NCBI RefSeq assembly: GCF_013177675.1
Contig: NZ_CP042652.1
Location: 2,232,001-2,296,000, forward strand
Origin: Arcobacter acticola
GTDB lineage: Bacteria > Campylobacterota > Campylobacteria > Campylobacterales > Arcobacteraceae
Direction of reading: 5' to 3'
Length of the DNA: 64,000 bases
In this document: piece by piece, positions 53,155-62,260 of the stretch
How positions within the stretch are numbered: position 1 is the stretch's first letter
Layout of the letters: every line of letters begins with the position of its first letter
Translations under genes and position numbers: made by a program
Notes under the pieces: model-generated
Database searches by the model: none
What the model saw: only the letters and a program-made list of their open reading frames with translations
What the model was told of the DNA's origin: nothing

Positions 53155-53912
53155 AAGTAGTTTTATCGATAGCCGGAAGCGATAGTGGTGGCGGTGCTGG
53201 AATTCAAGCTGATATAAAAAGTGCTCAATATCATGGTGTTTTTATGACAACTGCAATTACAGCTGTAACTGCTCAAAATACAAAAGGAGTAAGTGGAATA
53301 TGTGTGCTTGAACCCTCTTTTGTAAAAGAACAAATAAACAGTGTACTTAGTGATTTTAAAGTTGCAAGTATAAAAATAGGAATGCTAGGTTCAAAAAAAT
53401 TAGTTTTAGAAATAGAAAAAGCTATAAAAAATTTAGATATTCCTATTATTTTAGATCCTGTTTCTATTTCAAGGGCTGGATCTAAATTAATAGATGAAGA
53501 AGCTGTAAATAGTTTAAAAGATTTATTTAAATATAGTTATTTAATAACACCAAATAAATATGAAGCAAAGCTTTTTTTTGATGTAAGTTGCATTGAAGAT
53601 ATAAAAAAACTTCAAAAGCCACAAGCAAATATTTTATTTAAAAATATGATTGAAAGCCAAGATAAAACAGTTGATGTTTTATTAACAAAAGATGGAGAGA
53701 TTAAAGAGTTTGAAAGTTCAAAAGCAAATGAATTAAATACCCATGGAACAGGTTGTAGCTATAGCTCTTCAATAGCTTCTTTAATTGCTAAAAACTACTC
53801 TTTAGAAGACGCAATTAAAGTATCTAAAGATTATATTTACAATGCTATAAAAAACGCGCCTAATCTTGGAGCTGGAAATGGACCTATAAATCACTCACTT
53901 AATGATTTATAG
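53151..53912 (+). CDS. thiD: Hydroxymethylpyrimidine/phosphomethylpyrimidine kinase, 253 aa
   Basis: Ribokinase-family enzyme of thiamine synthesis that phosphorylates HMP and then HMP-P. Seen: VLSIAGSDSGGGAGIQADIK at the start (substrate-binding), KIGMLGSKKL, DPVSISRAGSKLI and the anion-hole NTHGTGCSYSS, with the catalytic aspartate nearby. The ATG at 53151 is preferred, since AGGAG lies in front and the upstream in-frame ATG at 53106 would overlap the HTH gene by 49 bp. No TPP riboswitch is visible. Confidence 0.94.
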   Translation: MKVVLSIAGSDSGGGAGIQADIKSAQYHGVFMTTAITAVTAQNTKGVSGICVLEPSFVKEQINSVLSDFKVASIKIGMLGSKKLVLEIEKAIKNLDIPIILDPVSISRAGSKLIDEEAVNSLKDLFKYSYLITPNKYEAKLFFDVSCIEDIKKLQKPQANILFKNMIESQDKTVDVLLTKDGEIKEFESSKANELNTHGTGCSYSSSIASLIAKNYSLEDAIKVSKDYIYNAIKNAPNLGAGNGPINHSLNDL

Positions 53913-53977
53913 GCCATAGCAAAGCCTTATTTAAGCAGATTATACATAAAATACGCAAATCAAAAAAGGGATAAAAT

Positions 53978-54277
53978 ATGGAACCACAATATGACAAAAT
54001 AATAGTACTACTAATTGTACTAACAGCAGCATTTTTAACATGGAAAATGGTAAAAGATTTTTATATCACAAAATTACATAAAGTTTTCGCACATTTAATT
54101 GCTGTAATAACATCATCCTTTATGTTATTGTCATCTATGTTTTTATTTTTACCAAAAAATTACCAAAGAGGTACAGGTCCAGAAGTTGAAATAACATTTA
54201 CAGGTATTCTAACAGTTATAGTAATGCTTGGTGTTTTATATTTATTCTTCAAATATGTACCTAATAATAAAAAATAA
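53978..54277 (+). CDS. Small three-TM membrane protein, 99 aa
   Basis: Three hydrophobic segments (IIVLLIVLTAAFLTWKMV at 8-25; FAHLIAVITSSFMLLSSMFLF at 37-57; ILTVIVMLGVLYLFFKYV at 76-93) with a short extracytoplasmic loop (KNYQRGTGPEVE). Unknown function. It precedes proA by 30 bp. Confidence 0.7.
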   Translation: MEPQYDKIIVLLIVLTAAFLTWKMVKDFYITKLHKVFAHLIAVITSSFMLLSSMFLFLPKNYQRGTGPEVEITFTGILTVIVMLGVLYLFFKYVPNNKK

Positions 54278-54307
54278 AATTAAAAAATAAATGATATAGG
54301 AATAGAA

Positions 54308-55540
54308 ATGCAAACATTTTTAGAAGAGGCAAAAAGAACTAGCCGAACTATTGCAAACCTAAGTACTGCCGTTAAAAATAAAGTACTAAACGATATGGCT
54401 GATGCTTTAATGCATCATTGTGATTTTATAATTGAGCATAATCAAAAAGATATGAGTAATGCAATATTAAATAATTTAGATGATGCCTTACTTGATAGAC
54501 TTCTTTTAACAGGTGATAGAGTTCAAGGAATGTCAGATGCAATTAGACAAATAGCATCACAAATGGAACCTGTGGGAAGAATACTTGATGGTTGGGTTAC
54601 AAAAGATGGTTTAAATATTCAAAAAGTATCAATTCCAATTGGTGTAATTGGTATAATTTATGAAAGCCGACCAAATGTAACAAGTGATACAGCAGCTTTA
54701 TGTTTTAAAAGTGGAAATGTATGCGTGTTAAAAGGGGGGAAAGAAGCAGAACACTCAAACAAAGCAATTGCTGTTGTTTTAAAAGAAGTTTTAGCTAAAA
54801 ATAAACTTCCAGAACAAGCTATTTCACTTTTACCTGATTCATCAAGAGAAGGTGTTGCAAAACTTATAAAACAAGATAAATTTGTAGATTTAATAGTGCC
54901 AAGAGGTGGAGAAGAGCTTATAAAATATGTAAGTAAAAATTCTTCAATTCCTGTTATTAAACATGATAAAGGACTTTGTCATATTTTTGTTGATAAAGAC
55001 GCAGCTCCTGCAAAAATCATAGATATAGCAATAAATGCAAAATGTCAAAGACCAGGTGTTTGTAATTCAATGGAAACTTTATTGATTCATGAAGATATTG
55101 CACCATATATTTTACATGGATTAGAAGATGCATTTAGTGAATATGGGACTATTTTAAAAGGCTGTGCTGAAACACTTAAATTCATAAAAGCAATTCCAGC
55201 GACTCTTGAAGATTATGACACAGAATATTTAGCAAATATACTAAATATTAAAATAGTAAAAAATGTTGAAGAAGCTATTGTTCATATTCAAAGACACGGT
55301 TCTGGACACTCTGAATCAATTTTAAGTGAAAATTATACAACCGTAAACAAATTTTTAAATGAAGTTGATGCAGCTTGTGTTTATGCAAATGCAAGTACAA
55401 GATTTACAGATGGTGGAGCTTTTGGATTAGGTGCTGAAGTTGGGATTTCAACAAATAAACTTCATTCAAGAGGACCTATGGGAATCAATGATTTAACAAC
55501 ATTTAAATACAAAATTTATGGTTCTGGTCAAATCAGATAA
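54308..55540 (+). CDS. proA: Glutamate-5-semialdehyde dehydrogenase, 410 aa
   Basis: NADPH-dependent second step of proline synthesis. Seen: GVIGIIYESRPNVTSDTAAL, CVLKGGKEAEHSNKAIA, LIVPRGGEELIKYV and the catalytic cysteine in CQRPGVCNSMETLLI, and the ends SASTRFTDGGAFGLGAEVGI and RGPMGINDLTTFKYK. Full length. Confidence 0.97.
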   Translation: MQTFLEEAKRTSRTIANLSTAVKNKVLNDMADALMHHCDFIIEHNQKDMSNAILNNLDDALLDRLLLTGDRVQGMSDAIRQIASQMEPVGRILDGWVTKDGLNIQKVSIPIGVIGIIYESRPNVTSDTAALCFKSGNVCVLKGGKEAEHSNKAIAVVLKEVLAKNKLPEQAISLLPDSSREGVAKLIKQDKFVDLIVPRGGEELIKYVSKNSSIPVIKHDKGLCHIFVDKDAAPAKIIDIAINAKCQRPGVCNSMETLLIHEDIAPYILHGLEDAFSEYGTILKGCAETLKFIKAIPATLEDYDTEYLANILNIKIVKNVEEAIVHIQRHGSGHSESILSENYTTVNKFLNEVDAACVYANASTRFTDGGAFGLGAEVGISTNKLHSRGPMGINDLTTFKYKIYGSGQIR

Positions 55541-55601
55541 TTTTTAGATAAAATGTTAGAAATTTGTGTTTAAACAAATAAAATAAATTAGTAGAGAGAG
55601 A

Positions 55602-57473
55602 ATGACAAAAAAATTATTATTAACACTTTCAAGCGTAATTGCTGCGGTACTATTTTGGTACTATTTTGGAGCGGTATCTATATTAAAAGATGATACTAGC
55701 TCTTTTTCAAAACTTCAATGTGTATCTTATGCACCTTTTGCAAAAGATGAATCACCATTTTTATTTGATAATGGTTTGGTTATTTCAAGCAATAGAGTAA
55801 GAGAAGATCTAAAACTTTTATCTAAATATACAGATTGTATTAGAACTTATTCAACTGTTGGATTAGAAATGATTCCAGCAATTGCAAGAGAAAACAACTT
55901 AAAAATGCTTATGGGTGCATGGGTTAGTAAAGATAAAGTTCAAACAAAACAAGAGTTAGATACTTTAATTAAACTAGCAAGCGAAAACCAAGATATTGTA
56001 AAAGCAGTTATTGTTGGAAATGAAGTTTTATTAAGAGGTGATACATCAGATGTACAACTTTTAGAGTATTTAAAACAAGTAAAAGCAGCACTTCCAAATA
56101 TAAAAGTTACATATGCTGATGTTTGGGAATTTTGGTTAAAACATCCAGCAATTAAAGAAAGTACAGACTTTGTAACTATTCATATTCTTCCATATTGGGA
56201 AGATGAACCAATGGGAATCAAAAGAGCAATTAATCACTTAGCAGATGTTAGAGGTGAAGTCGAAAGTATCTTAAAAGATAAAAATATCTTAATAGGAGAA
56301 ACTGGTTGGCCATCTGAAGGAAGAATGAGAGAAGATGCACATCCAAGTAAAATAAATCAAGCTTTATTTGTAAGAGAGTTTGTACAATTAGCAGTTAAAA
56401 ACAACTGGGATTATAATATCATTGAAGCATTTGATCAACCATGGAAAAGAGTAAGTGAAGGTGCTGTTGGTGGTTTTTGGGGATTATTTGATAAAGATAG
56501 AAATGATAAAAATGTTTTTGCAGGAGATGTATCAAATTTTCCTAACTATAAATATTTAGCATTTGGAACACTTGCACTTATATTATTGTTCTCATTTTTA
56601 TTAAAAAATAAAGAAATATCAACAAAAAGATTAATAGCATTTTCATCTGTAAATACTATATTTGCAATACTATTTGTTCTACAAATTGAACAATATAATT
56701 TAACAACAAGAACATTTTTTGAAGAAATATGGGCATTGTTGATTTTAGCAGTACATATTGCTATTTACTATTTCTTCCTATTAAATATTGTAAAAAATAA
56801 AGAAAATGACTCAATTCCTATTTCATTATTTTATTCATCAGCAATATTAATGCTAATTACAAATATTGGTTTAGCTTTTGATGGAAGATATAAAAATTTT
56901 GAAATATATGTATTTATGATTTCTGCTATTTCATTTTTATGGGCTTACAGAAATAAAATTTCAGAATTAAACTTTGGTAAATTTGAAAAAGTATTATCTT
57001 TACTTGTGATAATCTCTTCAGCTTATACTATTTACAATGAAACCATTGTAAATATTTTCTCTAATGTGTGGATTATTATTACTTTAGTTTTTGCATATAT
57101 TTTAAATAGAGGAAGTAAAAATATCTCTTTTTGTCAAATTAGAGAATTAGCTATTTATATAGGAATTTTCTTTGCTGCATTTTTAGCTTTAAAATATGGA
57201 TTTGTGGATAATAAAGCAATCGCTACACAATGTAATCTTTATGCAGGAACATTAACTTGTAAAGTAAAAGATTTTATTGGAGCATTCTTATACTTTGGAT
57301 ACTTAGGAATAACAGCATTTGTTGTTGCCTTAATAGCTCTTGTTTTAAATAAAAGAACTACTACAATCATAGCTCTTGCGGTTAGTTCATGTGCAATTGT
57401 ATTATCTAATCCTTTCTTAGGATCAATTGCATTTATTATTTGTATTTATCTTCTTACAAATAAAAAAGATTAA
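55602..57473 (+). CDS. Membrane-bound GH17 glucanase/transglycosylase-like protein, 623 aa
   Basis: One N-terminal TM (about 5-25) then a family 17 glycoside hydrolase domain (about 35-310) with acid/base E141 in VIVGNEVLLRG and nucleophile E233 in LIGETGWPSEG. The second half (about 325-620) contains about eight more TM helices. This fused layout resembles bacterial proteins for beta-1,3/1,6-glucan modification (NdvC-like). No glycosyltransferase gene is adjacent. Terminal hairpin follows. Confidence 0.86.
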   Translation: MTKKLLLTLSSVIAAVLFWYYFGAVSILKDDTSSFSKLQCVSYAPFAKDESPFLFDNGLVISSNRVREDLKLLSKYTDCIRTYSTVGLEMIPAIARENNLKMLMGAWVSKDKVQTKQELDTLIKLASENQDIVKAVIVGNEVLLRGDTSDVQLLEYLKQVKAALPNIKVTYADVWEFWLKHPAIKESTDFVTIHILPYWEDEPMGIKRAINHLADVRGEVESILKDKNILIGETGWPSEGRMREDAHPSKINQALFVREFVQLAVKNNWDYNIIEAFDQPWKRVSEGAVGGFWGLFDKDRNDKNVFAGDVSNFPNYKYLAFGTLALILLFSFLLKNKEISTKRLIAFSSVNTIFAILFVLQIEQYNLTTRTFFEEIWALLILAVHIAIYYFFLLNIVKNKENDSIPISLFYSSAILMLITNIGLAFDGRYKNFEIYVFMISAISFLWAYRNKISELNFGKFEKVLSLLVIISSAYTIYNETIVNIFSNVWIIITLVFAYILNRGSKNISFCQIRELAIYIGIFFAAFLALKYGFVDNKAIATQCNLYAGTLTCKVKDFIGAFLYFGYLGITAFVVALIALVLNKRTTTIIALAVSSCAIVLSNPFLGSIAFIICIYLLTNKKD

Positions 57474-57482
57474 AAGAGTTTT

Positions 57483-57508
57483 ACTAGCTTGTAGAATTAC
57501 AAGCTAGT
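57483..57508. terminator. Hairpin terminator after the GH17 gene
   Basis: ACTAGCTTGTA-GAAT-TACAAGCTAGT is a perfect 11-bp stem with 4-nt loop, followed by AGCTTTT. It may also end the convergent minus-strand gene. Confidence 0.72.
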
Positions 57509-57521
57509 AGCTTTTAAGTAG

Positions 57522-58229
57522 TTATTTTTTTGATTTTTCAGATTGTTTAATAAGATTTGAAATAGTTTTATTTTCTTCTTCAATACTTGAAGATGAAGCT
57601 TCTTCCGTATAATTATCTCCAATTATTTCTTCCATTGCTTTTACTGGAAAAGGTGGCAATTTAAATTTATCTTCTTTAATTGTTATATTAAATACTGCAA
57701 GTTTTGCCTCTTGAATTTGAACAAGACCTAGAGATTTTGTGATTAATTTTAAAGGAACTGAATTATAAACCCAAATTCTATCTTCACCTAATTGCCAAAC
57801 ATCACAATCATAACCTAAAACTTTTTCAACACCTAAATTTTTTGCACCCATTGAAATAAATGCTTCTTTGTTTTTTACATTTAACGTAGGTTCTTCATCA
57901 TCTATAACCATTTTTTGAGTATATGTTACTTCATCTGTAAAATCTACGTTATAGATTTTATCTCCCATAATTTTAGTAACTGTTCTTTCTTCTTCTATTT
58001 CTTTCATTACAGTTTGTTGAATCTTTTCATCTGTTAATTCAACATTACCAAAATCTTTGAAATAAAGTTTACTTGTTCCACTCAAAGCAGCAGAATTCCC
58101 ACCAACATCACCTTCTCCTACAATTTCGTATTCTACCATACCTGATTTTATATCATATCTATTTGCAGCAGCAAATAAATTAACAACACCTACTAACAAA
58201 AATATAAATATATATTTTGATTTCTTCAC
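57522..58229 (-). CDS. Exported protein of unknown function, 235 aa
   Basis: The GTG at 58229 is chosen over an ATG at 58295, since AGAGGATGAAAAG precedes it and it opens directly with the signal peptide (VKKSKYIFIFLLVGVVNLFAAA). The mature part is strand-rich (YDIKSGMVEYEIVGEG, GTSKLYFKDFGNVELTDEKI, GYDCDVWQLGEDRIWVY), a lipid-carrier-like pattern comparable to DUF4412-type proteins. Ends in a Ser/Glu-rich tail. Function unknown. Confidence 0.78.
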   Translation of the reverse strand: MKKSKYIFIFLLVGVVNLFAAANRYDIKSGMVEYEIVGEGDVGGNSAALSGTSKLYFKDFGNVELTDEKIQQTVMKEIEEERTVTKIMGDKIYNVDFTDEVTYTQKMVIDDEEPTLNVKNKEAFISMGAKNLGVEKVLGYDCDVWQLGEDRIWVYNSVPLKLITKSLGLVQIQEAKLAVFNITIKEDKFKLPPFPVKAMEEIIGDNYTEEASSSSIEEENKTISNLIKQSEKSKK

Positions 58230-58379
58230 CTTTTCATCCTCTAATAAATTGGCGGAAGTATACAGATAATAAGATAATTTTGCAATAGATTTCAAGCTAT
58301 TTTTTTTGATAAATTTAAAATAAATACCACCAAAGGAACACCATTTTTTATTAGCATAAAAAAAACAAAGGAGTTTTAT

Positions 58380-59693
58380 ATGTCTTATTCAAAAAAAAGA
58401 TATTTAGTCTATTTTTTTATTACCTTATTTATTATGGTAATACCTTTTATCACACTAAATAATAATCACTTATTGTTGCTATCTTTTGATAAATTACAGT
58501 TTCATTTTTTAGGTATAGTTTATAATGTAAGTGAACTTTATGTAATGCCGTTTTTACTTATGTTTTTATTTATTGGTATTTTTGCCATTACTTCTATTTT
58601 TGGTAGAGTTTGGTGTGGTTGGGGCTGTCCTCAAACTATTTTTAGAGTTATATACAGAGATTTAATAGAAAGTACAATTCTTGATTTAAGAAGAATAAAA
58701 AACAAACAAAAAGATATTAATTATAATAAAAGAAGCAATCAAATCAAAAAATATATAGCTATAGTTTTATGGAGTATTATTTGTTTGATCATAGCTTCAA
58801 ATTTTATGCTTTATTTTGTAGCAAGTGAAGATTTTTTTACATATATTCAAAATCCAAGTGAACATAGTTTTATGATTATATTTATTATATCAATTGCTGT
58901 TTTTTTAATATACGATATTGTTTTTATGAAAGAAAATTTCTGTACTTACATATGTCCTTATTCAAGAATACAATCTGTTTTATATGATGATAATACAAAA
59001 CAAGTAAGTTATGATTATACAAGAGGTGGAAAAATCTATGAAAACAGTGTTAAATCAATATTTAAATTAAAAGATTTAAATGCCAATGATGAGTGTACGA
59101 CCTGTGAAGCCTGTGTTAAGATTTGCCCTACTCATATAGATATAAGAAAAGGTTTACAAGTTGAGTGTATAAACTGTCTAGAGTGTAGTGATGCTTGTGC
59201 TAATGTTATGAAAAAGTTTGATAAACCATCATTAATAAATTGGGGAAGTACAAATAAAGTAATAAATAAAAAAAATATATCAATTTTTACAAAAAGAAAT
59301 ATCACATATTTTAGCTCTTTATTTTTATGTATATTTTTAGCATTTTATTTTTCTTTAGATAAAGAGGATTTTTTAGTAAATGTAAATAAAACAACACAAC
59401 TTTATAAAACAAAAGAAAATGGTGTAATTGCAAATAACTATGTTTTAACATTTCATAATACTCAAGATAAAACTCTAATTTTTCATATAAAATTAGAAGA
59501 TGAAAAAAATTATAAAATCAAAAGATTTGAAAGTTTTGCATTAGATGCTGGCAAAAAAATCAAAAAAGTTCTAATTATTGAAACAACAAAAGATTATGTA
59601 AAATCAAAAGATAATGCAAATATTAAAATAGAAATAAAAACTTTAAATGAAAGTTTAAAAGTAATTAAAAATATATCTTTTATTCATCCATAA
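58380..59693 (+). CDS. ccoG: Cytochrome c oxidase maturation protein CcoG, 437 aa
   Basis: Membrane-bound iron-sulfur protein involved in copper delivery to cbb3-type oxidase. Seen: TM segments near 10-30, 50-75 and 135-160; motifs GRVWCGWGCPQTIF and ENFCTYICPYSRIQ; and two ferredoxin-type 4Fe-4S clusters in CTTCEACVKICPTH and CINCLECSDAC. The C-terminal part is an immunoglobulin-like periplasmic domain. The cbb3 oxidase genes are outside the window; it stands alone. Confidence 0.94.
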   Translation: MSYSKKRYLVYFFITLFIMVIPFITLNNNHLLLLSFDKLQFHFLGIVYNVSELYVMPFLLMFLFIGIFAITSIFGRVWCGWGCPQTIFRVIYRDLIESTILDLRRIKNKQKDINYNKRSNQIKKYIAIVLWSIICLIIASNFMLYFVASEDFFTYIQNPSEHSFMIIFIISIAVFLIYDIVFMKENFCTYICPYSRIQSVLYDDNTKQVSYDYTRGGKIYENSVKSIFKLKDLNANDECTTCEACVKICPTHIDIRKGLQVECINCLECSDACANVMKKFDKPSLINWGSTNKVINKKNISIFTKRNITYFSSLFLCIFLAFYFSLDKEDFLVNVNKTTQLYKTKENGVIANNYVLTFHNTQDKTLIFHIKLEDEKNYKIKRFESFALDAGKKIKKVLIIETTKDYVKSKDNANIKIEIKTLNESLKVIKNISFIHP

Positions 59694-59695
59694 AA

Positions 59696-61027
59696 TCAAA
59701 GAGCTTTTTCAATAAAGAGGGAAAACACAGCCCCCTCTTTTTGGTTTTCTACACTTATTTTTCCCAAGAAACTCTCTTCAATTATCATTTTACTTAAATA
59801 TAAACCAATTCCAAATCCTTGCTCTTTTGTAGAAAAATATGGCTCAAATATCTTTTTTATATTTTTACTTTTTATTCCACCACCATTATCTGCTAAACTA
59901 ATAGTAACCTCAGCACTATTTGAAAAAACAAGTATTTTTATTTTTGGATTTTCAATATTTTTTAAAACATCAATTGCATTTGAGATAATAGAGAGTATAA
60001 CTTGAGTAAATTCACTTTTAACTCCAAAAATTTCCACCTCTTCAAAGGTATCAAATTTTAAATCAAGTTCTATATTGTTACTTTTTAAATCAGCCGATAA
60101 AATTGTAAGAGCATTTGATATTGCTTCTTTTACAGAAAAGTTGTTTTTATCTTTTGAATTTGTATAAAACTCTTTAAAATCTTCAATTGTTTTTGATAAA
60201 AATTCAAGTTGGTTATTTGCTTGAATAAACTTCTTATCAAAATATATTTCATCTAAACTATTATTTTCAAACTTTTTCTTTAGATTTATTAGAATATAAG
60301 AGATGTTATTTAAAGGTTGTCTAAATTGGTGGGTTATATTTGCTATCATCTCTCCTGATTTTACAAATTTAGATTGCTGTAAAACCATTTTTTCAAAACT
60401 TTTATTTTGATTTTTCAAATCATTATATTTATACCCAACCGAAATAGTAAATAAAATTGCTTCAATTGCAAATACACTTAATACAATATCAAAATACCCT
60501 TTTTGTATGTAGTAATTTTTAAAATCAAAAGCAAATAATAAAATACAAAAAATCGACCAACCAAGAACATATATAAGTGTTGGTTTAAAACCTTGCTTTA
60601 AATTAAAAACAATAGATATAAATAAAATTGCATATATAATAGTATAAGGAATATACTCAAAAAGCATATAGTGATAAAAAGCTGTTAATATAACCACATT
60701 TAAAAGTAAGGTATTAATTATTAGCTCTTTATAGTTTGAAATTTTTGGCAAAAACTTACCTTCATAAAAAGTAATTGCAAAAAGTACAGCACTAATACTA
60801 GCAATTAATAAAGATAATTCTTGAATAAAACTACTAATTTCAAAAAGATTGCTAAATGCTGCAATATAAACTAAAGAAAAAATCTGCATAAAACAGTAAC
60901 TTATATAAAATATCTCTTTTGAGTATATATATCTAATAAAAGTATATACAATAGTCATTATTAATATTCCAAAAGTAATCCCATAAAATAAGATTAAGTT
61001 GATATCATATTGCAATTTTATATCCAC
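59696..61027 (-). CDS. Sensor histidine kinase with 7-TM region, 443 aa
   Basis: About seven membrane segments (residues 10-205) with no periplasmic domain of size, followed by kinase core: H233 in NITHQFRQPLNNIS, N-box (VILSIISNAIDVL), G1 (LADNGGGIKSKN) and G2 (GFGIGLYLSK). The membrane region resembles 7TMR-DISM-type sensors without the extracellular part. The start GTG at 61027 lies 23 bp inside the response regulator gene and lacks a clear ribosome-binding site. It is the cognate kinase of that regulator. Confidence 0.88.
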   Translation of the reverse strand: MDIKLQYDINLILFYGITFGILIMTIVYTFIRYIYSKEIFYISYCFMQIFSLVYIAAFSNLFEISSFIQELSLLIASISAVLFAITFYEGKFLPKISNYKELIINTLLLNVVILTAFYHYMLFEYIPYTIIYAILFISIVFNLKQGFKPTLIYVLGWSIFCILLFAFDFKNYYIQKGYFDIVLSVFAIEAILFTISVGYKYNDLKNQNKSFEKMVLQQSKFVKSGEMIANITHQFRQPLNNISYILINLKKKFENNSLDEIYFDKKFIQANNQLEFLSKTIEDFKEFYTNSKDKNNFSVKEAISNALTILSADLKSNNIELDLKFDTFEEVEIFGVKSEFTQVILSIISNAIDVLKNIENPKIKILVFSNSAEVTISLADNGGGIKSKNIKKIFEPYFSTKEQGFGIGLYLSKMIIEESFLGKISVENQKEGAVFSLFIEKAL

Positions 61028-61685
61028 TATTTGTAAGATTAAGAATTAAATCTTTTGGTATTTTTGTTTTTATATTTTTTACTAATGTTTTTAAAGCATC
61101 TTTTGTCATAACACTATCATTCCAAACATAGTTTTCAATTTCTTCATAACTTACATATCTATTTTTATTTTTAATTAATAACTCTAAAAAATTCAACTCT
61201 TTTGCTCTTAGTTTTACCATTTCATTAGATGAAATAAGATTTTTATTAAAAGTATCAAAAAAGGTAATTTCATCTAATTGAATAATATTTGTTTCATCTT
61301 TTTCTAGAGCATTTATACATAAAAACAAAGCTTCTTCAAACTCTTTTTCACGTACAGGTTTTACTAAATATTTTACTAAACCTAACTCAATTGCTTTTAG
61401 TAAATAGTCTTTATCACTAAAAGCTGTAATAATTATAACTTGAGTTTTTTTATCTTTTTGTCTAATTCTTTTTACAAATTCTAAACCATTTAATTTTGGC
61501 ATTTGAATATCTGTGATTATAATATCAGGTTTGTATTTTTCATATAATTGTAAGGCTTTAATCGCGTCACTAGCATCGTAGATTAACTCAAAATAGTTTT
61601 CTAAGTATTCTATACCATTTTCTCTAGCTATTTCATCGTCTTCCACATATAGAATTTTTATATTTTTGTAGTATTTTTTTAACAT
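61005..61685 (-). CDS. OmpR-type response regulator, 226 aa
   Basis: Receiver domain (about 7-125) with acidic pocket VEDDE, phospho-acceptor D59 in IITDIQMPKLNG, the switch TAFSDKDYLLKA and lysine KYLVKPV. The C-terminal winged helix has LRAKELNFLELLIKNKN and SVMTKDALKTLVKNIKTKIP. First gene of a two-gene operon with the kinase. Target genes unknown. Confidence 0.92.
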   Translation of the reverse strand: MLKKYYKNIKILYVEDDEIARENGIEYLENYFELIYDASDAIKALQLYEKYKPDIIITDIQMPKLNGLEFVKRIRQKDKKTQVIIITAFSDKDYLLKAIELGLVKYLVKPVREKEFEEALFLCINALEKDETNIIQLDEITFFDTFNKNLISSNEMVKLRAKELNFLELLIKNKNRYVSYEEIENYVWNDSVMTKDALKTLVKNIKTKIPKDLILNLTNSGYKIAI

Positions 61686-61726
61686 ATAATATTATATCTT
61701 ATATATGATTATGTTAATATTCCATT

Positions 61727-62260
61727 ATGAGAGAATATAAATCACAAACAAAAGAAATAATAGCAACAACAACATTTTCAACACCTATTGGTGAAATGTT
61801 TGCAGCAGCATCCAAAAAAGGCATTGTAATGCTTTGTTTTTTCACACCATTTAATATAGAAGCAAAGATTCAAACACTAAAAGACACACTAAATGCGGAT
61901 GTTATTCCTGCGAATAGTGAGATATTTGATGCTTTAAAACAACAATTAGATGAATATTTTAATAAACAAAGAACTACATTTGAAATTCCATTACAGTTAA
62001 TCGGTTCTCCTTTTCAAGTAAAAGCGTGGAAAGAACTATTAAATATTCCATATGGAAAAACAATATCTTATAAAGAACAAGCTTTAAATATACAACAAGA
62101 TAAAGCCCATAGAGCAGTAGCAAATGCGAATGCACAAAATATGATAGCAATATTAGTTCCATGTCATAGAGTAATTGCAAGTAATGGAAAACTTAGTGGT
62201 TACAATGGTGGAGTTGAGAAAAAAGAATTTTTATTAAAATTAGAATCAAATAATGATTAA
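61727..62260 (+). CDS. ogt: Methylated-DNA-protein-cysteine methyltransferase, 177 aa
   Basis: DNA repair protein that accepts the alkyl group of O6-alkylguanine. The active-site VPCHRVIASNGKLSGYNGG is intact, with the preceding FQVKAWKELLNIPYGKT helix-turn-helix region. An N-terminal domain of about 80 residues is present, as in Ogt rather than Ada. It overlaps the phosphomannomutase gene by 8 bp, an odd partner. Confidence 0.93.
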   Translation: MREYKSQTKEIIATTTFSTPIGEMFAAASKKGIVMLCFFTPFNIEAKIQTLKDTLNADVIPANSEIFDALKQQLDEYFNKQRTTFEIPLQLIGSPFQVKAWKELLNIPYGKTISYKEQALNIQQDKAHRAVANANAQNMIAILVPCHRVIASNGKLSGYNGGVEKKEFLLKLESNND

